Shown here one piece after another: positions 34,067-41,955 of a stretch of DNA of 41,955 nucleotides. The notes below the pieces were generated by a model, which saw nothing but the letters and a program-made list of their open reading frames with translations, was not told where the DNA came from and did no database searches. The stretch comes from Hydrogenophilales bacterium (GTDB taxonomy: Bacteria > Pseudomonadota > Gammaproteobacteria > Burkholderiales > Thiobacillaceae), in contig JAGXGP010000151.1 in the NCBI GenBank assembly GCA_024636775.1, positions 1 through 41,955 on the forward strand. Reading direction: 5' to 3'. The position numbers were made by a program, and so were the translations under genes. How positions within the stretch are numbered: position 1 is the first letter of the stretch; each line of letters begins with the position of its first letter.

Positions 34067-34502
34067 CACTATCTATATATACAGCGATGGCGCCTGTAAA
34101 GGCAATCCAGGCGCAGGCGGCTGGGGCGCTTTGCTGGTGTCGAGCGGACACAGCAAGGAAATTTGCGGCGGAGAAGCCAATACCACGAATAATCGTATGG
34201 AAATGACAGCCGTGATCCGTGCGCTGGAGTCATTGAAACGTCCGTCTACCATTGAGGTGCATACCGACTCCCAGTATGTGCAAAAAGGCATCAGCGAATG
34301 GATGACCGGCTGGAAAAAGCGCAACTGGCGCACCGCCGACGGTAAGCCGGTCAAGAATCAGGATTTATGGTTGCAACTGGATTCTTTAAGCCAGTTGCAC
34401 AGCATCAAATGGAAGTGGGTCAAGGGCCATTCGGGGCACCCGGAAAACGAGCGTGCCGACGCGCTGGCCAATCAGGGTGTGCTACAGGCAGTGCAAAACT
34501 GA
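34056..34502 (+). CDS. rnhA: Ribonuclease HI
   Basis: RNase HI cuts the RNA of RNA-DNA hybrids. The 148-residue protein starts at GTG inside the end of the methyltransferase gene and shows [16 protein letters not shown] (Asp11), the Glu49 motif NNRMEM, Asp71 in VHTDSQYV, the basic handle region [17 protein letters not shown], His125 and Asp135 in [15 protein letters not shown]. All four catalytic carboxylates are present. dnaQ follows after one base. Confidence 0.96.
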   Translation: MNADTIYIYSDGACKGNPGAGGWGALLVSSGHSKEICGGEANTTNNRMEMTAVIRALESLKRPSTIEVHTDSQYVQKGISEWMTGWKKRNWRTADGKPVKNQDLWLQLDSLSQLHSIKWKWVKGHSGHPENERADALANQGVLQAVQN

Positions 34503-34503
34503 C

Positions 34504-35229
34504 ATGGGCACGCGACAAATCATTCTCGACACCGAAACCACCGGCCTCGATCCGAATTCGGGGCATCGCATCATCGAAGTGGCAGCCGTAGAAATGATCA
34601 ACCGGCGCTTGACCGGTAATCATCTGCATCGCTATGTGAACCCCGACCGCGATATTGATGCCGGTGCGATGCATGTGCACGGCATTACGCCTGAGTTTTT
34701 GCAGGACAAACCCCGCTTTGTGGATATCGCGCGCGAATTTGTCGACTTCATTCAGGATGCCGAGCTCATTATTCACAATGCGCCATTCGACGTGGGTTTC
34801 CTCAACATGGAACTGCGTCTGCTGGACATGCCACTATTGGCTAATTGGTGCGACAGCGTGACCGACACACTGGTCATGGCCAAGGCGCTTCATCCTGGCC
34901 AGCGCAATAACCTGGATGCTTTATGCAAGCGTTATGCGGTGGACAACGCAGCGCGCACCCTGCACGGCGCTTTGCTCGACTGCGAGCTGCTTGCAGCAGT
35001 GTATCTGGCGTTAACGCGCGGACAGGAAAGTCTGTCAATCGGATTGGAAGAGCGTAGCGCACAGGGTGATCAGGCGGCTGCACGTTCGCGACCCAAGCCG
35101 GTTTTTCTGAAGGCTACGGCAGAAGAATTAGCAATGCATGCAACCCTGCTTGAGGCAATCAGCCAAGAGAGTAAAGGGACCTGTTTGTGGCGTGATGCGC
35201 TTCATGCTCCCAATGAGGATAGCGATTGA
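34504..35229 (+). CDS. dnaQ: DNA polymerase III epsilon subunit (proofreading exonuclease)
   Basis: DnaQ is the 3'-5' proofreading nuclease of the replicative polymerase. The 241-residue protein has Exo I ILDTETTGLDP (Asp9, Glu11), HNAPFDVGFLNMEL (Exo II) and the Exo III region HGALLDCELLAAVYLAL. The ATG at 34504 lies one base after the rnhA stop; upstream frame is antisense to rnhA. It continues with a C-terminal polymerase-contact segment. The next gene starts 17 bases downstream. Confidence 0.95.
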   Translation: MGTRQIILDTETTGLDPNSGHRIIEVAAVEMINRRLTGNHLHRYVNPDRDIDAGAMHVHGITPEFLQDKPRFVDIAREFVDFIQDAELIIHNAPFDVGFLNMELRLLDMPLLANWCDSVTDTLVMAKALHPGQRNNLDALCKRYAVDNAARTLHGALLDCELLAAVYLALTRGQESLSIGLEERSAQGDQAAARSRPKPVFLKATAEELAMHATLLEAISQESKGTCLWRDALHAPNEDSD

Positions 35230-35246
35230 CGGCTTGGCGGGTACAT

Positions 35247-36173
35247 ATGCGGATGGGTCTGCGGCGCATCACAGGCTGGGGTTTCGCCTGCGTCATCGGC
35301 ATGTCGGGTCAGGCCTTTGCTGCGCAGGTGGCGATTGTGATGAGCGACGACTCGGCGCCCTATCAAGAAGTGTATAAGGTGATACAGGCCCAACTCGCTG
35401 CCGCGGGCCATGAAGTAAGTCCGGCCTATGCTGAGGGCCTGGCGGCCAATTCATTGAATGAGGCACGCTTGATCATAGCAGTGGGGGTGCGCGCTGCAGA
35501 TGGGTTGTCATCCTGGTCAAACCGTACCCCTGTGCTGGCTGTACTGGTGCCCAGAGCCTGGTACATCAAAGCTGGACGCGCCCGTTTGTCTGATGGCGGA
35601 CGCCGTTCGGTCTCTGCCATTTACCTCGATCAACCCCTTGACCGCCAGGCGAGGCTGATCCGGCTGGCCTTTCCGGAAGCACGCCGAGTAGGTGTGTTGC
35701 TGAGTACGGACCAAATGGGATTGGCGGACGAACTGGAAGAGGCACTCAGGCCGCAGCGCCTCGGACTGATGCACGCCACGGTGGCGGAAGGGGATCGGCT
35801 GATAGCGCCCCTTGAGCAGGTGTTGAGTGAAGCCAATGTGCTGTTGGCCTTCCCTGATCCACTGGTTTTTAATCGTAATACCGCGCAAAGCCTTTTTTTG
35901 ACGTCTTACCGTTATCGGGATCCGGTGGTGGGTTATTCGCGTTCAATGACACGGGCAGGCGCGATGGTTTCGCTGTATTCGACTCCCAGCCAGATCGGTC
36001 GGCAGGCCGCGGAATGGACGGGGAATGCGCTGAATGGCGCAACGGTGCGTTTGCCCGCGCCCGCGCATCCCGCGTACTTCGAAGTGTCAATTAATGACCA
36101 GGTGGCGCGTTCGCTCGGTTTTTCGTTGCCGTCTGAGGCTGAGCTGGAAAAGCGATTGGGAGAGGTACGGTAA
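35247..36173 (+). CDS. Orphan periplasmic substrate-binding protein (ABC_sub_bind/TrpX-like)
   Basis: A 308-residue protein with a signal peptide (RRITGWGFACVIGMSGQAFA) and a periplasmic binding fold like the ABC_sub_bind family: QVAIVMSDDSAPYQEVYKVIQAQL, LIIAVGVRAADGL, SAIYLDQPLDRQARLIRLAFPEARRVGVLLS and VGYSRSMTRAGAMVSLYSTPSQIGRQAAEW. No permease or ATPase gene is adjacent. Its stop overlaps the ATG of a GGDEF/EAL protein by one base, so it is more likely a ligand-sensing partner than a transporter subunit; this is inference. Start: ATG 35247 behind GGCGGG; a TTG at 35226 overlapping the dnaQ stop is an alternative. Ligand unknown. Confidence 0.85.
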   Translation: MRMGLRRITGWGFACVIGMSGQAFAAQVAIVMSDDSAPYQEVYKVIQAQLAAAGHEVSPAYAEGLAANSLNEARLIIAVGVRAADGLSSWSNRTPVLAVLVPRAWYIKAGRARLSDGGRRSVSAIYLDQPLDRQARLIRLAFPEARRVGVLLSTDQMGLADELEEALRPQRLGLMHATVAEGDRLIAPLEQVLSEANVLLAFPDPLVFNRNTAQSLFLTSYRYRDPVVGYSRSMTRAGAMVSLYSTPSQIGRQAAEWTGNALNGATVRLPAPAHPAYFEVSINDQVARSLGFSLPSEAELEKRLGEVR

Positions 36174-38272
36174 TGACAGCATCATGGGGGATACGGAGTC
36201 GCGTGATCGGTCTGGCGGTATTGCCGGTTGCGATCGTGGGCATGTTGCTGTTGTTCCAGTTAATCAGCGGAAAAATTGATGATCTTGATGAATCCTTGCG
36301 CAACCGGGCGGTTGCCATCGCGCGTCAGCTGGCGCCAGCGGCCGAGTATGGGGTGGCATCGGGCAATAGCAAGGTATTGCAGACGCTGCTCGAAAAAGCG
36401 GCTATCGAGCCCGATATCCGGGGTGTGGCAGTCTTTACTGAAAATGGCTTGCTTTTGGCTCAGTCGGGTCGAGGCATCTGGATCGACCCGGTGAATGCCA
36501 AGCTACCCACTGGACACATACACCTGATTGAATATCCGAACCGGTTGGTTTATTACGCGCCTATCACCCGGACTGAAGTGGCGGTCAATGATTATGAATT
36601 GATCGATATTCCGGCTGCCGAGTCCGGGAAGCTGGCCCATATGATTGGCTGGGTCGGGTTGGAGGTTTCACGTAGCGCGACCATTCAGAGTCAGCGCGAT
36701 GCCATTCTGCGTAGTTTGCTGATCTTGCTGGGAGGGTTGAGCGTCAGTCTTTACCTGGCCTGGCGCATTGGCCGTCAGATCACGCGTCCGATCCTGGCGC
36801 TGACCCACACCATAAGTCGTATCGGTGAAGGGCACCTGGACGCGCGCGTAGAGCCGACCGGAGAAGCTGAACTGGGCGTGCTGCAACGCGGCATCAACCA
36901 CATGGCGGCACATTTGCAGGCGATGCAGGACCAGATGCAGGAAAAGATCGATCAGGCCACTGCTCGACTGGTTTATCAGGCCAGCCACGATGCCTTGACT
37001 GGCTTGATCAATCGCCACGAATTCGAACAACGCCTGGAGCGCACCTTGTTGTCGGCTCTGCAGCAAGGCCGTGAACACGCCCTGTGTTACATGGATCTTG
37101 ATCAGTTCAAAGTCATCAACGATACCTGCGGTCATGCAGCGGGCGATGAACTGCTGCTGCAACTGGCCCTGATGCTCAAAGGTAACTTGCGTGAACGTGA
37201 CACGCTGGCCCGCCTGGGTGGCGACGAATTTGCGCTGTTGCTGGAAAACTGCAGCATCAAGGACGCACTGGAAGTTGCGGATACCTTCCGTTCAGAGGTC
37301 CAGCGCTTCCGCTTCAAATGGGAAGATCGCATCTTTGCCGTTGGCATGAGCGTGGGCATGGTGGCCATAAATCGCGACAGTGGCACAGCCGCAAACCTGC
37401 TGTCGGCCGCCGATGCTGCGTGTTATGTGGCCAAGGATCGTGGCCGTAACCAGATCCACTTATACGAAATCCGGGATATCGATCTGGCCCGTCATCGTGG
37501 GGAAATGCAGTGGGTTACGCGTATTCATCAGGCTTTGGAAGAAGATCGTCTGCGCCTGTTCTGGCAGGAAATCCGCAGAACGGATGGAGAAGCAGGCGAT
37601 ACGCGCCACGTGGAATTGTTGTTGCGGATGAAAGATGACGATGGCACCGATATATTGCCGATGGCTTTTATCCCTGCAGCCGAGCGTTATTCCATCATGC
37701 CATCGCTCGATACCTGGGTGATTGAAGAAACACTACGGCTGTGCAAGCGCTATCTGGCTTTCAGGACGTCGCAGCATTGTTTGTTTGCCATTAATTTGTC
37801 GGGTGCTTCGCTGAAAGCGCCGACCTTCCGCCAAAAGCTGTTGACGCAGCTGCAGGAAAATCCTGAGATGGGGCCGCATTTATGCTTCGAGATTACCGAG
37901 ACCGCTGCGATTGGCAATCTCGGTGTCGTAAACGAATTTATCGAAGCCATGCGTGAATTCGGGTGCAGCTTCGCGCTGGACGATTTTGGCAGCGGCCTAT
38001 CGTCATTCATCTATCTGAAGAACCTGAAAGTGGACTTTCTTAAGATCGATGGCGCCTTTGTGCGCGATATTGCCAACAATCCCATTGATCGCTCCATGGT
38101 GGAGGCCGTCCATCGCATCGGCCATCAGATGGGTCTCAAAACCGTGGCTGAATATGTCGAGTCGGACGAGATTCTCGCGATCCTTCGTCAGATCGGGGTG
38201 GATTTCGTACAGGGCAATGCGGTGCATAGCCCTGAGCCGCTGGAGACGTTATGCGGGACTACCTGTCTGTAG
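36173..38272 (+). CDS. Membrane GGDEF-EAL protein (c-di-GMP synthesis/degradation)
   Basis: A 699-residue signalling protein. Two membrane helices (about 10-32 and 179-198) bracket a periplasmic domain (33-178) whose start (RNRAVAIARQLAPAAEYGVASGN) resembles CHASE8-like sensor domains. A HAMP domain (198-250) follows, then GGDEF (265-430, GGDEF at 349-353, inhibitory I-site RERD at 340-343) and EAL (445-690). The EAL motif reads ELL (481-483); Asn541, Glu573, Asp603-Asp604, Lys624, Glu660 and Gln680 appear to be retained. Both activities are therefore possible, with direction set by the sensor. It is translated with the upstream binding protein. The gene is convergent with the HMA gene. Confidence 0.92.
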   Translation: MTASWGIRSRVIGLAVLPVAIVGMLLLFQLISGKIDDLDESLRNRAVAIARQLAPAAEYGVASGNSKVLQTLLEKAAIEPDIRGVAVFTENGLLLAQSGRGIWIDPVNAKLPTGHIHLIEYPNRLVYYAPITRTEVAVNDYELIDIPAAESGKLAHMIGWVGLEVSRSATIQSQRDAILRSLLILLGGLSVSLYLAWRIGRQITRPILALTHTISRIGEGHLDARVEPTGEAELGVLQRGINHMAAHLQAMQDQMQEKIDQATARLVYQASHDALTGLINRHEFEQRLERTLLSALQQGREHALCYMDLDQFKVINDTCGHAAGDELLLQLALMLKGNLRERDTLARLGGDEFALLLENCSIKDALEVADTFRSEVQRFRFKWEDRIFAVGMSVGMVAINRDSGTAANLLSAADAACYVAKDRGRNQIHLYEIRDIDLARHRGEMQWVTRIHQALEEDRLRLFWQEIRRTDGEAGDTRHVELLLRMKDDDGTDILPMAFIPAAERYSIMPSLDTWVIEETLRLCKRYLAFRTSQHCLFAINLSGASLKAPTFRQKLLTQLQENPEMGPHLCFEITETAAIGNLGVVNEFIEAMREFGCSFALDDFGSGLSSFIYLKNLKVDFLKIDGAFVRDIANNPIDRSMVEAVHRIGHQMGLKTVAEYVESDEILAILRQIGVDFVQGNAVHSPEPLETLCGTTCL

Positions 38273-38288
38273 GTGTGTAGAGAGGCAA

Positions 38289-38498
38289 TCAGTTATTGAT
38301 CCCGAAGCCAGCATCGATAACGGCTTGTTCCAGCTCAGCAGGCACTATCGCTGATGGGTCGAAGGTTACGCGGGCTTGGCCGGGACTCAGGGTGACTTCG
38401 GCGCTTTGAACGCCAGGCAAGGCCGTGAGCACTTTTTGCACACTGCTGACACAGCCACCGCAGGTCATTCCGGATACGGATAAGGTGATTTCAGTCAT
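38289..38498 (-). CDS. Heavy-metal-associated (CopZ-like) protein
   Basis: A 69-residue single-HMA-domain protein with the metal-binding motif GMTCGGC near the N-terminus and a ferredoxin-like fold (ITLSVSGMTCGGCVSSVQKVL...VTFDPSAIVPAELEQAVIDAGFGI). It probably binds Cu(I) and hands it to a transporter; no copper ATPase is in the window. The ATG at 38498 is chosen because GAGG lies seven bases upstream; a TTG 12 bases earlier is an unlikely start. Confidence 0.88.
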   Translation of the reverse strand: MTEITLSVSGMTCGGCVSSVQKVLTALPGVQSAEVTLSPGQARVTFDPSAIVPAELEQAVIDAGFGINN

Positions 38499-38627
38499 GC
38501 TGAACCTCAAAGAATAATTGAGGTTTGATTCTATTCCATCGTTGAACCAAAGATGGTTACGCCGACCGCATTGCTTGACAAGGCGTATTGCTGGTGGCGT
38601 GCCTTGGCTTGATTGCTAGGGTCAGGT

Positions 38628-38936
38628 TTACTTTTTGCGTGGGCGGTTGCGCAGGGCTTCCTTGGTATGGTCGATCAAACGGTCGGCCACGACTTCAGCG
38701 TCGACGGCAAAGGAGCCATCAGCCAGTGCTGCCTTGACTGACTCGATCTTGCCGACATCGGTAATATCAACTGAAGCCAGGTCGGATTCCAGCGTGCGGA
38801 TGCGGGTGCTGGAATCAGTCAGGGTCAGAGAATCACTTGCACCAGCGGTGGGCGCAGAGGACTTGCCCGCCCCCTTGCCCTTGGTGGAAGAAACTTTGGA
38901 AGCGGCGGGAGGGGTAATGCGTTTGTCGATTTTCAC
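38628..38936 (-). CDS. flgM: Negative regulator of flagellin synthesis (anti-sigma-28)
   Basis: FlgM binds FliA (sigma-28) until it is exported through the flagellar hook-basal body. The 102-residue protein starts MKIDKRI and ends with the sigma-binding part VDITDVGKIESVKAALADGSFAVDAEVVADRLI, a clear FlgM C-terminus. The N-terminal half is disordered and rich in Ser, Lys and Ala. The GTG start has AGGA upstream. No other flagellar gene is in the window; flgM usually sits by flgA and flgN. A perfect sigma-28 promoter lies about 50 bases upstream. Confidence 0.9.
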   Translation of the reverse strand: MKIDKRITPPAASKVSSTKGKGAGKSSAPTAGASDSLTLTDSSTRIRTLESDLASVDITDVGKIESVKAALADGSFAVDAEVVADRLIDHTKEALRNRPRKK

Positions 38937-38990
38937 GGGGGATCCTGGGCGCGTTTATACGATCTTTGACTGATTTGAGTACTCAATCGT

Positions 38991-39017
38991 TTATCGGCAT
39001 TCTGGAGGATTTCTTTA
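38991..39017 (-). promoter_or_regulatory. Sigma-28 (FliA) promoter of flgM
   Basis: On the minus strand TAAAGAAA, an 11-base spacer, then GCCGATAA (38998-38991): TAAA-N15-GCCGATAA, the full class III flagellar consensus. The TAA of the -35 TAAA is the stop codon of serB. The start would fall near 38984, about 48 bases before the flgM GTG. Confidence 0.85.
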
Positions 39018-39854
39018 GCCCCCCAGAAGGGGAAGTATTCCGTCCAGGCCAACCTGGCTTAGCGCATGGCTGGCCTGCTCACGCACCACCGGCTTGGCCC
39101 GGTAGGCGAAGCTGATACCTGCTTCGGACATCATTTTCAGATCATTGGCGCCGTCGCCCATGGCGATCACCTGCGCGGGGGCGAGATTTAGCTTGGACCG
39201 CACCCGGTTGAGCCAGTCGGCCTTGCCTTGGGCATCTACGATGTCGCCCAGCACGCGCCCGGTCAGCTTGCCATTAGCGATTTCGAGCGTGTTGGCGGCC
39301 GTGTAGTTCAATCCTAATCGAGGCTTTAGCCGTTCGGTGAAGAAGGTGAAGCCGCCAGATACCAGCAAGGTCTCGATTCCTGCAGCCTGGATGGTAGCCA
39401 GGAGTATTTCGGCGCCCGGCGAGAGTTTGAGCCGCTCATCGTACACACGTTGCAAAGCGGATTCGTCCAGCCCGGCCAGCAGGGACACGCGCCGGCGCAA
39501 ACTTTCGGCAAAGTCGATTTCGCCGCGCATGGCGGCCTCGGTAATCGCCGACACCTGTGGTTTAAGTCCCTGCATGTCGGCGATCTCGTCGATGCACTCG
39601 ATGGTGATCAGCGTGGAATCCATGTCCATTACCAGCAGGCCAAAGTCGCTGATTCGACGGTCGGCCGGTACCCAGCCGCAGTCGAGCGCCTGAGCGTTGC
39701 AGAAAGCTGCCGCTTCTACACGCAGGCTTTCGTCGGCAGACACCAGCTTGAATGCCGTGGATGACAACGCTTCGATCGCCGTGGCCGAGGTGAGTTTAGC
39801 CAGGTGCTTGAGGCTGGGCGTGGGGATGTCGTTTCCCTGAACAATTAGGTTCAT
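39015..39854 (-). CDS. serB: Phosphoserine phosphatase
   Basis: SerB releases serine from phosphoserine in the last step of serine synthesis. The 279-residue HAD-family protein has the nucleophile motif VMDMDSTLI (Asp77, Asp79), motif II VSGGFTFF, the lysine region GKADWLN and motif III AMGDGANDLKMM, preceded by an N-terminal regulatory-type domain of about 70 residues. The gene follows mfd after 21 bases on the same strand and ends at the flgM promoter. Confidence 0.95.
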   Translation of the reverse strand: MNLIVQGNDIPTPSLKHLAKLTSATAIEALSSTAFKLVSADESLRVEAAAFCNAQALDCGWVPADRRISDFGLLVMDMDSTLITIECIDEIADMQGLKPQVSAITEAAMRGEIDFAESLRRRVSLLAGLDESALQRVYDERLKLSPGAEILLATIQAAGIETLLVSGGFTFFTERLKPRLGLNYTAANTLEIANGKLTGRVLGDIVDAQGKADWLNRVRSKLNLAPAQVIAMGDGANDLKMMSEAGISFAYRAKPVVREQASHALSQVGLDGILPLLGG

Positions 39855-39875
39855 GTGTGTATATAAATCAATTTG

Positions 39876-41955
39876 TTACTGAAATAACTTAAACAGTGTT
39901 ATCACATTGGCGGCCCGGGCTTCAGGCGGCGAACTGACGTTCAAACGCAAGCGGTCTTCGCCTGCCAGTTTAATGTCACGCCGGGTCTGGATCAGTGTGA
40001 TGATTCTGCCCGGATCAATCGGCGGCTGCGGGATGAACTGCACCAGGATGCTGTCCTCATTGGCGTCGACTTTCATGATCCCCAGCGGTTTGGCGACCAG
40101 GCGCAGCCGATGGGTGTCGACCAGCGCACGCGCGGGGTCGGGCAGCAGGCCAAATCTGTCAATCAGCTCTTCCTGTAACTCGGTCAGGTCGTCCATGGTG
40201 TGCACACTGGCCAGGCGCTTGTACAGTACCAGGCGTTCGTGGACATCAGGGCAATATTCCACCGGCAGCAGCGCGGGCAGATGCAGGTTGATTTCGGACA
40301 CCACGCCCAATGGCTGGCTCATGTCCGGTTCATGGCCGGCTTTGAGGCTGGCCACCGCGCCAGCCAGCATGTCGTTATAGAGTGAAAAACCGACTTCGAT
40401 AATTTCGCCACTTTGTTTGTCGCCCAGCACTTCGCCCGCGCCACGGATTTCCAGATCGTGCATGGCGAGATGAAAGCCCGAACCCAATTCCTCCATCAAT
40501 TGAATGGCTTCCAGGCGTTTCTTGGCCTGGGGTGTCAGGGTGCGGTCCTCTTCCACCAGCAGGTAGGCGAAGGCCTGATGGTGCGAGCGCCCGACCCGGC
40601 CGCGTAACTGGTGCAATTGCGCCAGGCCGAACTTGTCGGCCCGGTTGATCAGTATGGTGTTGGCGGTGGGGATGTCGATGCCGGTTTCGATAATGGTGGT
40701 GCACAGCAGCACGTCGTAGCGCTGCTGGTAAAAGTCGCGCATCACCTGTTCCAGCTCGCGTTCGCTCTGTTGCCCGTGACCGACACGAATGCGCGCTTCG
40801 GGCAGCAGTTTGACCAACGTCTCGAACATGTTCTGGATAGTGCTGACTTCGTTGTGCAGGAAATACACTTGCCCGCCGCGCTTCAGTTCGCGCAGCACCG
40901 CTTCGCGGATGAGCCCGCTGGAAAACGACTGGACAAAGGTTTTCACCGACAAACGCTTTTGCGGCGCGGTAGCAATCACCGAAAAGTCGCGGATGCCTTC
41001 GAGCGACATCGCCAGCGTGCGCGGAATCGGAGTGGCAGTCAGCGTCAGCACATCGACCTCGGAGCGCATCGCTTTCAGTTGCTCTTTCTGGCGCACGCCA
41101 AAACGGTGCTCCTCGTCCAAAATCACCAGGCCCAGGCGGGCGAACTTCACGTCCTTCTGGATCAGCCGATGGGTGCCGATGATGATGTCGAGCTTGCCGT
41201 CCTTCAAGGCGGCCAAAGCCTCTGCCTGCTCCTTGGCGGTGCGGAAGCGCGATAGCTCGGCGAGCTTGATCGGCCAGGCCGAAAAACGGTCAGAGAAATT
41301 CTGGAAATGCTGTTCGGCCAGCAGCGTGGTGGGGACCAGCACCGCCACCTGATAGCCCCCCATCACCGCCATGAAGGCGGCGCGTAACGCAACCTCGGTT
41401 TTGCCGAAGCCGACGTCGCCGCACACCAGCCGGTCCATCGGCTTGCCGGACTGCATGTCGGCCATCACCGCCAGAATCGCGGCGGCCTGATCGGGGGTTT
41501 CCTCGTAGCCAAAGCCTTCGGCAAAGGCTTCGTAATCGTGCTGTGAAAAGTTGAAGGCGTGGCCTTCGCGTGCCGCACGCAGCGCATACAGGTTGAGCAA
41601 TTCGGCCGCGGTGTCGCGGGCCGCCTTCATGGCACGGTTACGCGCTTTTTCCCACTGGTCGGTGCCGAGCTTGTGCAGCGGCGCGGCGCCTTCGCCCGCC
41701 CCGCTGTAGCGCGAAATCAGATGCAGGTTGGCCACCGGCACATAGAGCTTGTCACTCTTGGCGTACTCCAGGTGCAAAAACTCGGTGTCGCCGTCGCCCA
41801 GGTCCATGTTGATCAGACCGAGATATTTCCCGACGCCGTATTGCGCGTGCACCACCGGATCGCCCGGCTTCAGTTCCGACAGGTCGCGCAGCAGGTTGTC
41901 GATCTGGGTCGCACGGATTTCGCGCGCACGCCGGGTTTTCGGCGGGATCGCATAC
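39876..41955 (-). CDS. mfd: Transcription-repair coupling factor, C-terminal part (5' end beyond window)
   Basis: Mfd removes stalled RNA polymerase and recruits UvrA. The frame is open to the window edge, so the N-terminal UvrB-homology part is missing. Visible from the amino end: LSELKPGDPVVHAQYGVGKYLG (RNAP-interacting CarD-like domain), the translocase with Walker A GDVGFGKTEVALRAAF, DEEH Walker B (LVILDEEHRFGV), TLTATPIPRTL and the QLRGRVGRS motif of the second RecA-like domain, then the C-terminal TRCF domain. Stop at 39876. serB follows. Confidence 0.97.
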   Translation of the reverse strand, partial: YAIPPKTRRAREIRATQIDNLLRDLSELKPGDPVVHAQYGVGKYLGLINMDLGDGDTEFLHLEYAKSDKLYVPVANLHLISRYSGAGEGAAPLHKLGTDQWEKARNRAMKAARDTAAELLNLYALRAAREGHAFNFSQHDYEAFAEGFGYEETPDQAAAILAVMADMQSGKPMDRLVCGDVGFGKTEVALRAAFMAVMGGYQVAVLVPTTLLAEQHFQNFSDRFSAWPIKLAELSRFRTAKEQAEALAALKDGKLDIIIGTHRLIQKDVKFARLGLVILDEEHRFGVRQKEQLKAMRSEVDVLTLTATPIPRTLAMSLEGIRDFSVIATAPQKRLSVKTFVQSFSSGLIREAVLRELKRGGQVYFLHNEVSTIQNMFETLVKLLPEARIRVGHGQQSERELEQVMRDFYQQRYDVLLCTTIIETGIDIPTANTILINRADKFGLAQLHQLRGRVGRSHHQAFAYLLVEEDRTLTPQAKKRLEAIQLMEELGSGFHLAMHDLEIRGAGEVLGDKQSGEIIEVGFSLYNDMLAGAVASLKAGHEPDMSQPLGVVSEINLHLPALLPVEYCPDVHERLVLYKRLASVHTMDDLTELQEELIDRFGLLPDPARALVDTHRLRLVAKPLGIMKVDANEDSILVQFIPQPPIDPGRIITLIQTRRDIKLAGEDRLRLNVSSPPEARAANVITLFKLFQ

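Noticed and set aside
38579-38606. CAAGGC/GCCTTG inverted repeat between the HMA gene and flgM
   Set aside because: Considered as a CueR-type operator or flgM terminator; the 16-base centre, missing T-tract and lack of a fitting -35/-10 make either weak.
40611-41255. Plus-strand open frame within mfd
   Set aside because: Lies wholly inside conserved mfd helicase motifs on the other strand; composition is shadow-like.

Overview
This window looks like chromosomal core DNA of a betaproteobacterium, probably of the Nitrosomonadales type (relatives of Gallionella, Sulfuricella, Thiobacillus). The evidence is a his operon running straight into hit-tatABC, the tig-clpP-clpX-lon-hupB-tRNA-ppiD order, the gloB/methyltransferase/rnhA/dnaQ block, and the hopanoid hpnCDE set. 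No mobile element, integrase, phage gene or CRISPR array is visible, and coding density is high. The lineage is an inference from synteny and protein character, not from a search.

Layout. 178-6089 (+): hisD-C-B-H-A-F-I-E, most of the histidine pathway, with several 4-base start/stop overlaps. 6082-8059 (+): a HIT hydrolase and tatA, tatB, tatC (twin-arginine export). 8208-9410 (+): a lone ammonium transporter behind a textbook -24/-12 (sigma-54) promoter. 9490-14437 (-): hpnC-hpnD-hpnE, an SDR protein and a membrane Ser/Thr kinase, tightly packed as one apparent operon that makes squalene for hopanoids. 14554-23213 (+): tRNA-Leu, then trigger factor, ClpP, ClpX, Lon (with a heat-shock-type promoter), HU, tRNA-Val, tRNA-Asp and PpiD, a protein-quality-control block. 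23280-24062 (-): fabI. 24137-30886 (+): a four-gene peptide/oligopeptide ABC importer and a small membrane protein. 30898-33299 (-): MltD-type lytic transglycosylase and gloB. 33323-38272 (+): a methyltransferase, rnhA, dnaQ, then an orphan periplasmic binding protein overlapping a GGDEF/EAL protein. 38289-41955 (-): a metal-binding HMA protein, flgM, serB and the 3' part of mfd, which runs off the window.

The most interesting points are regulatory and contextual. Recognisable promoters for three alternative sigma factors occur: sigma-54 for amt, sigma-32 for lon, and a perfect sigma-28 site for flgM embedded in the end of serB. The binding-protein plus GGDEF/EAL pair (35247-38272) has no permease or ATPase and looks like a ligand-sensing c-di-GMP module of the NspS-MbaA kind but with a different binding-protein family; it is the best candidate here for an undescribed system. 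The kinase attached to the squalene operon has a periplasmic tail resembling part of polysaccharide chain-length regulators. The importer has a substrate-binding lipoprotein with an additional C-terminal membrane anchor and a permease with a roughly 200-residue N-terminal extension. No intergenic stretch exceeds 300 bases except the tRNA-bearing region between hupB and ppiD.
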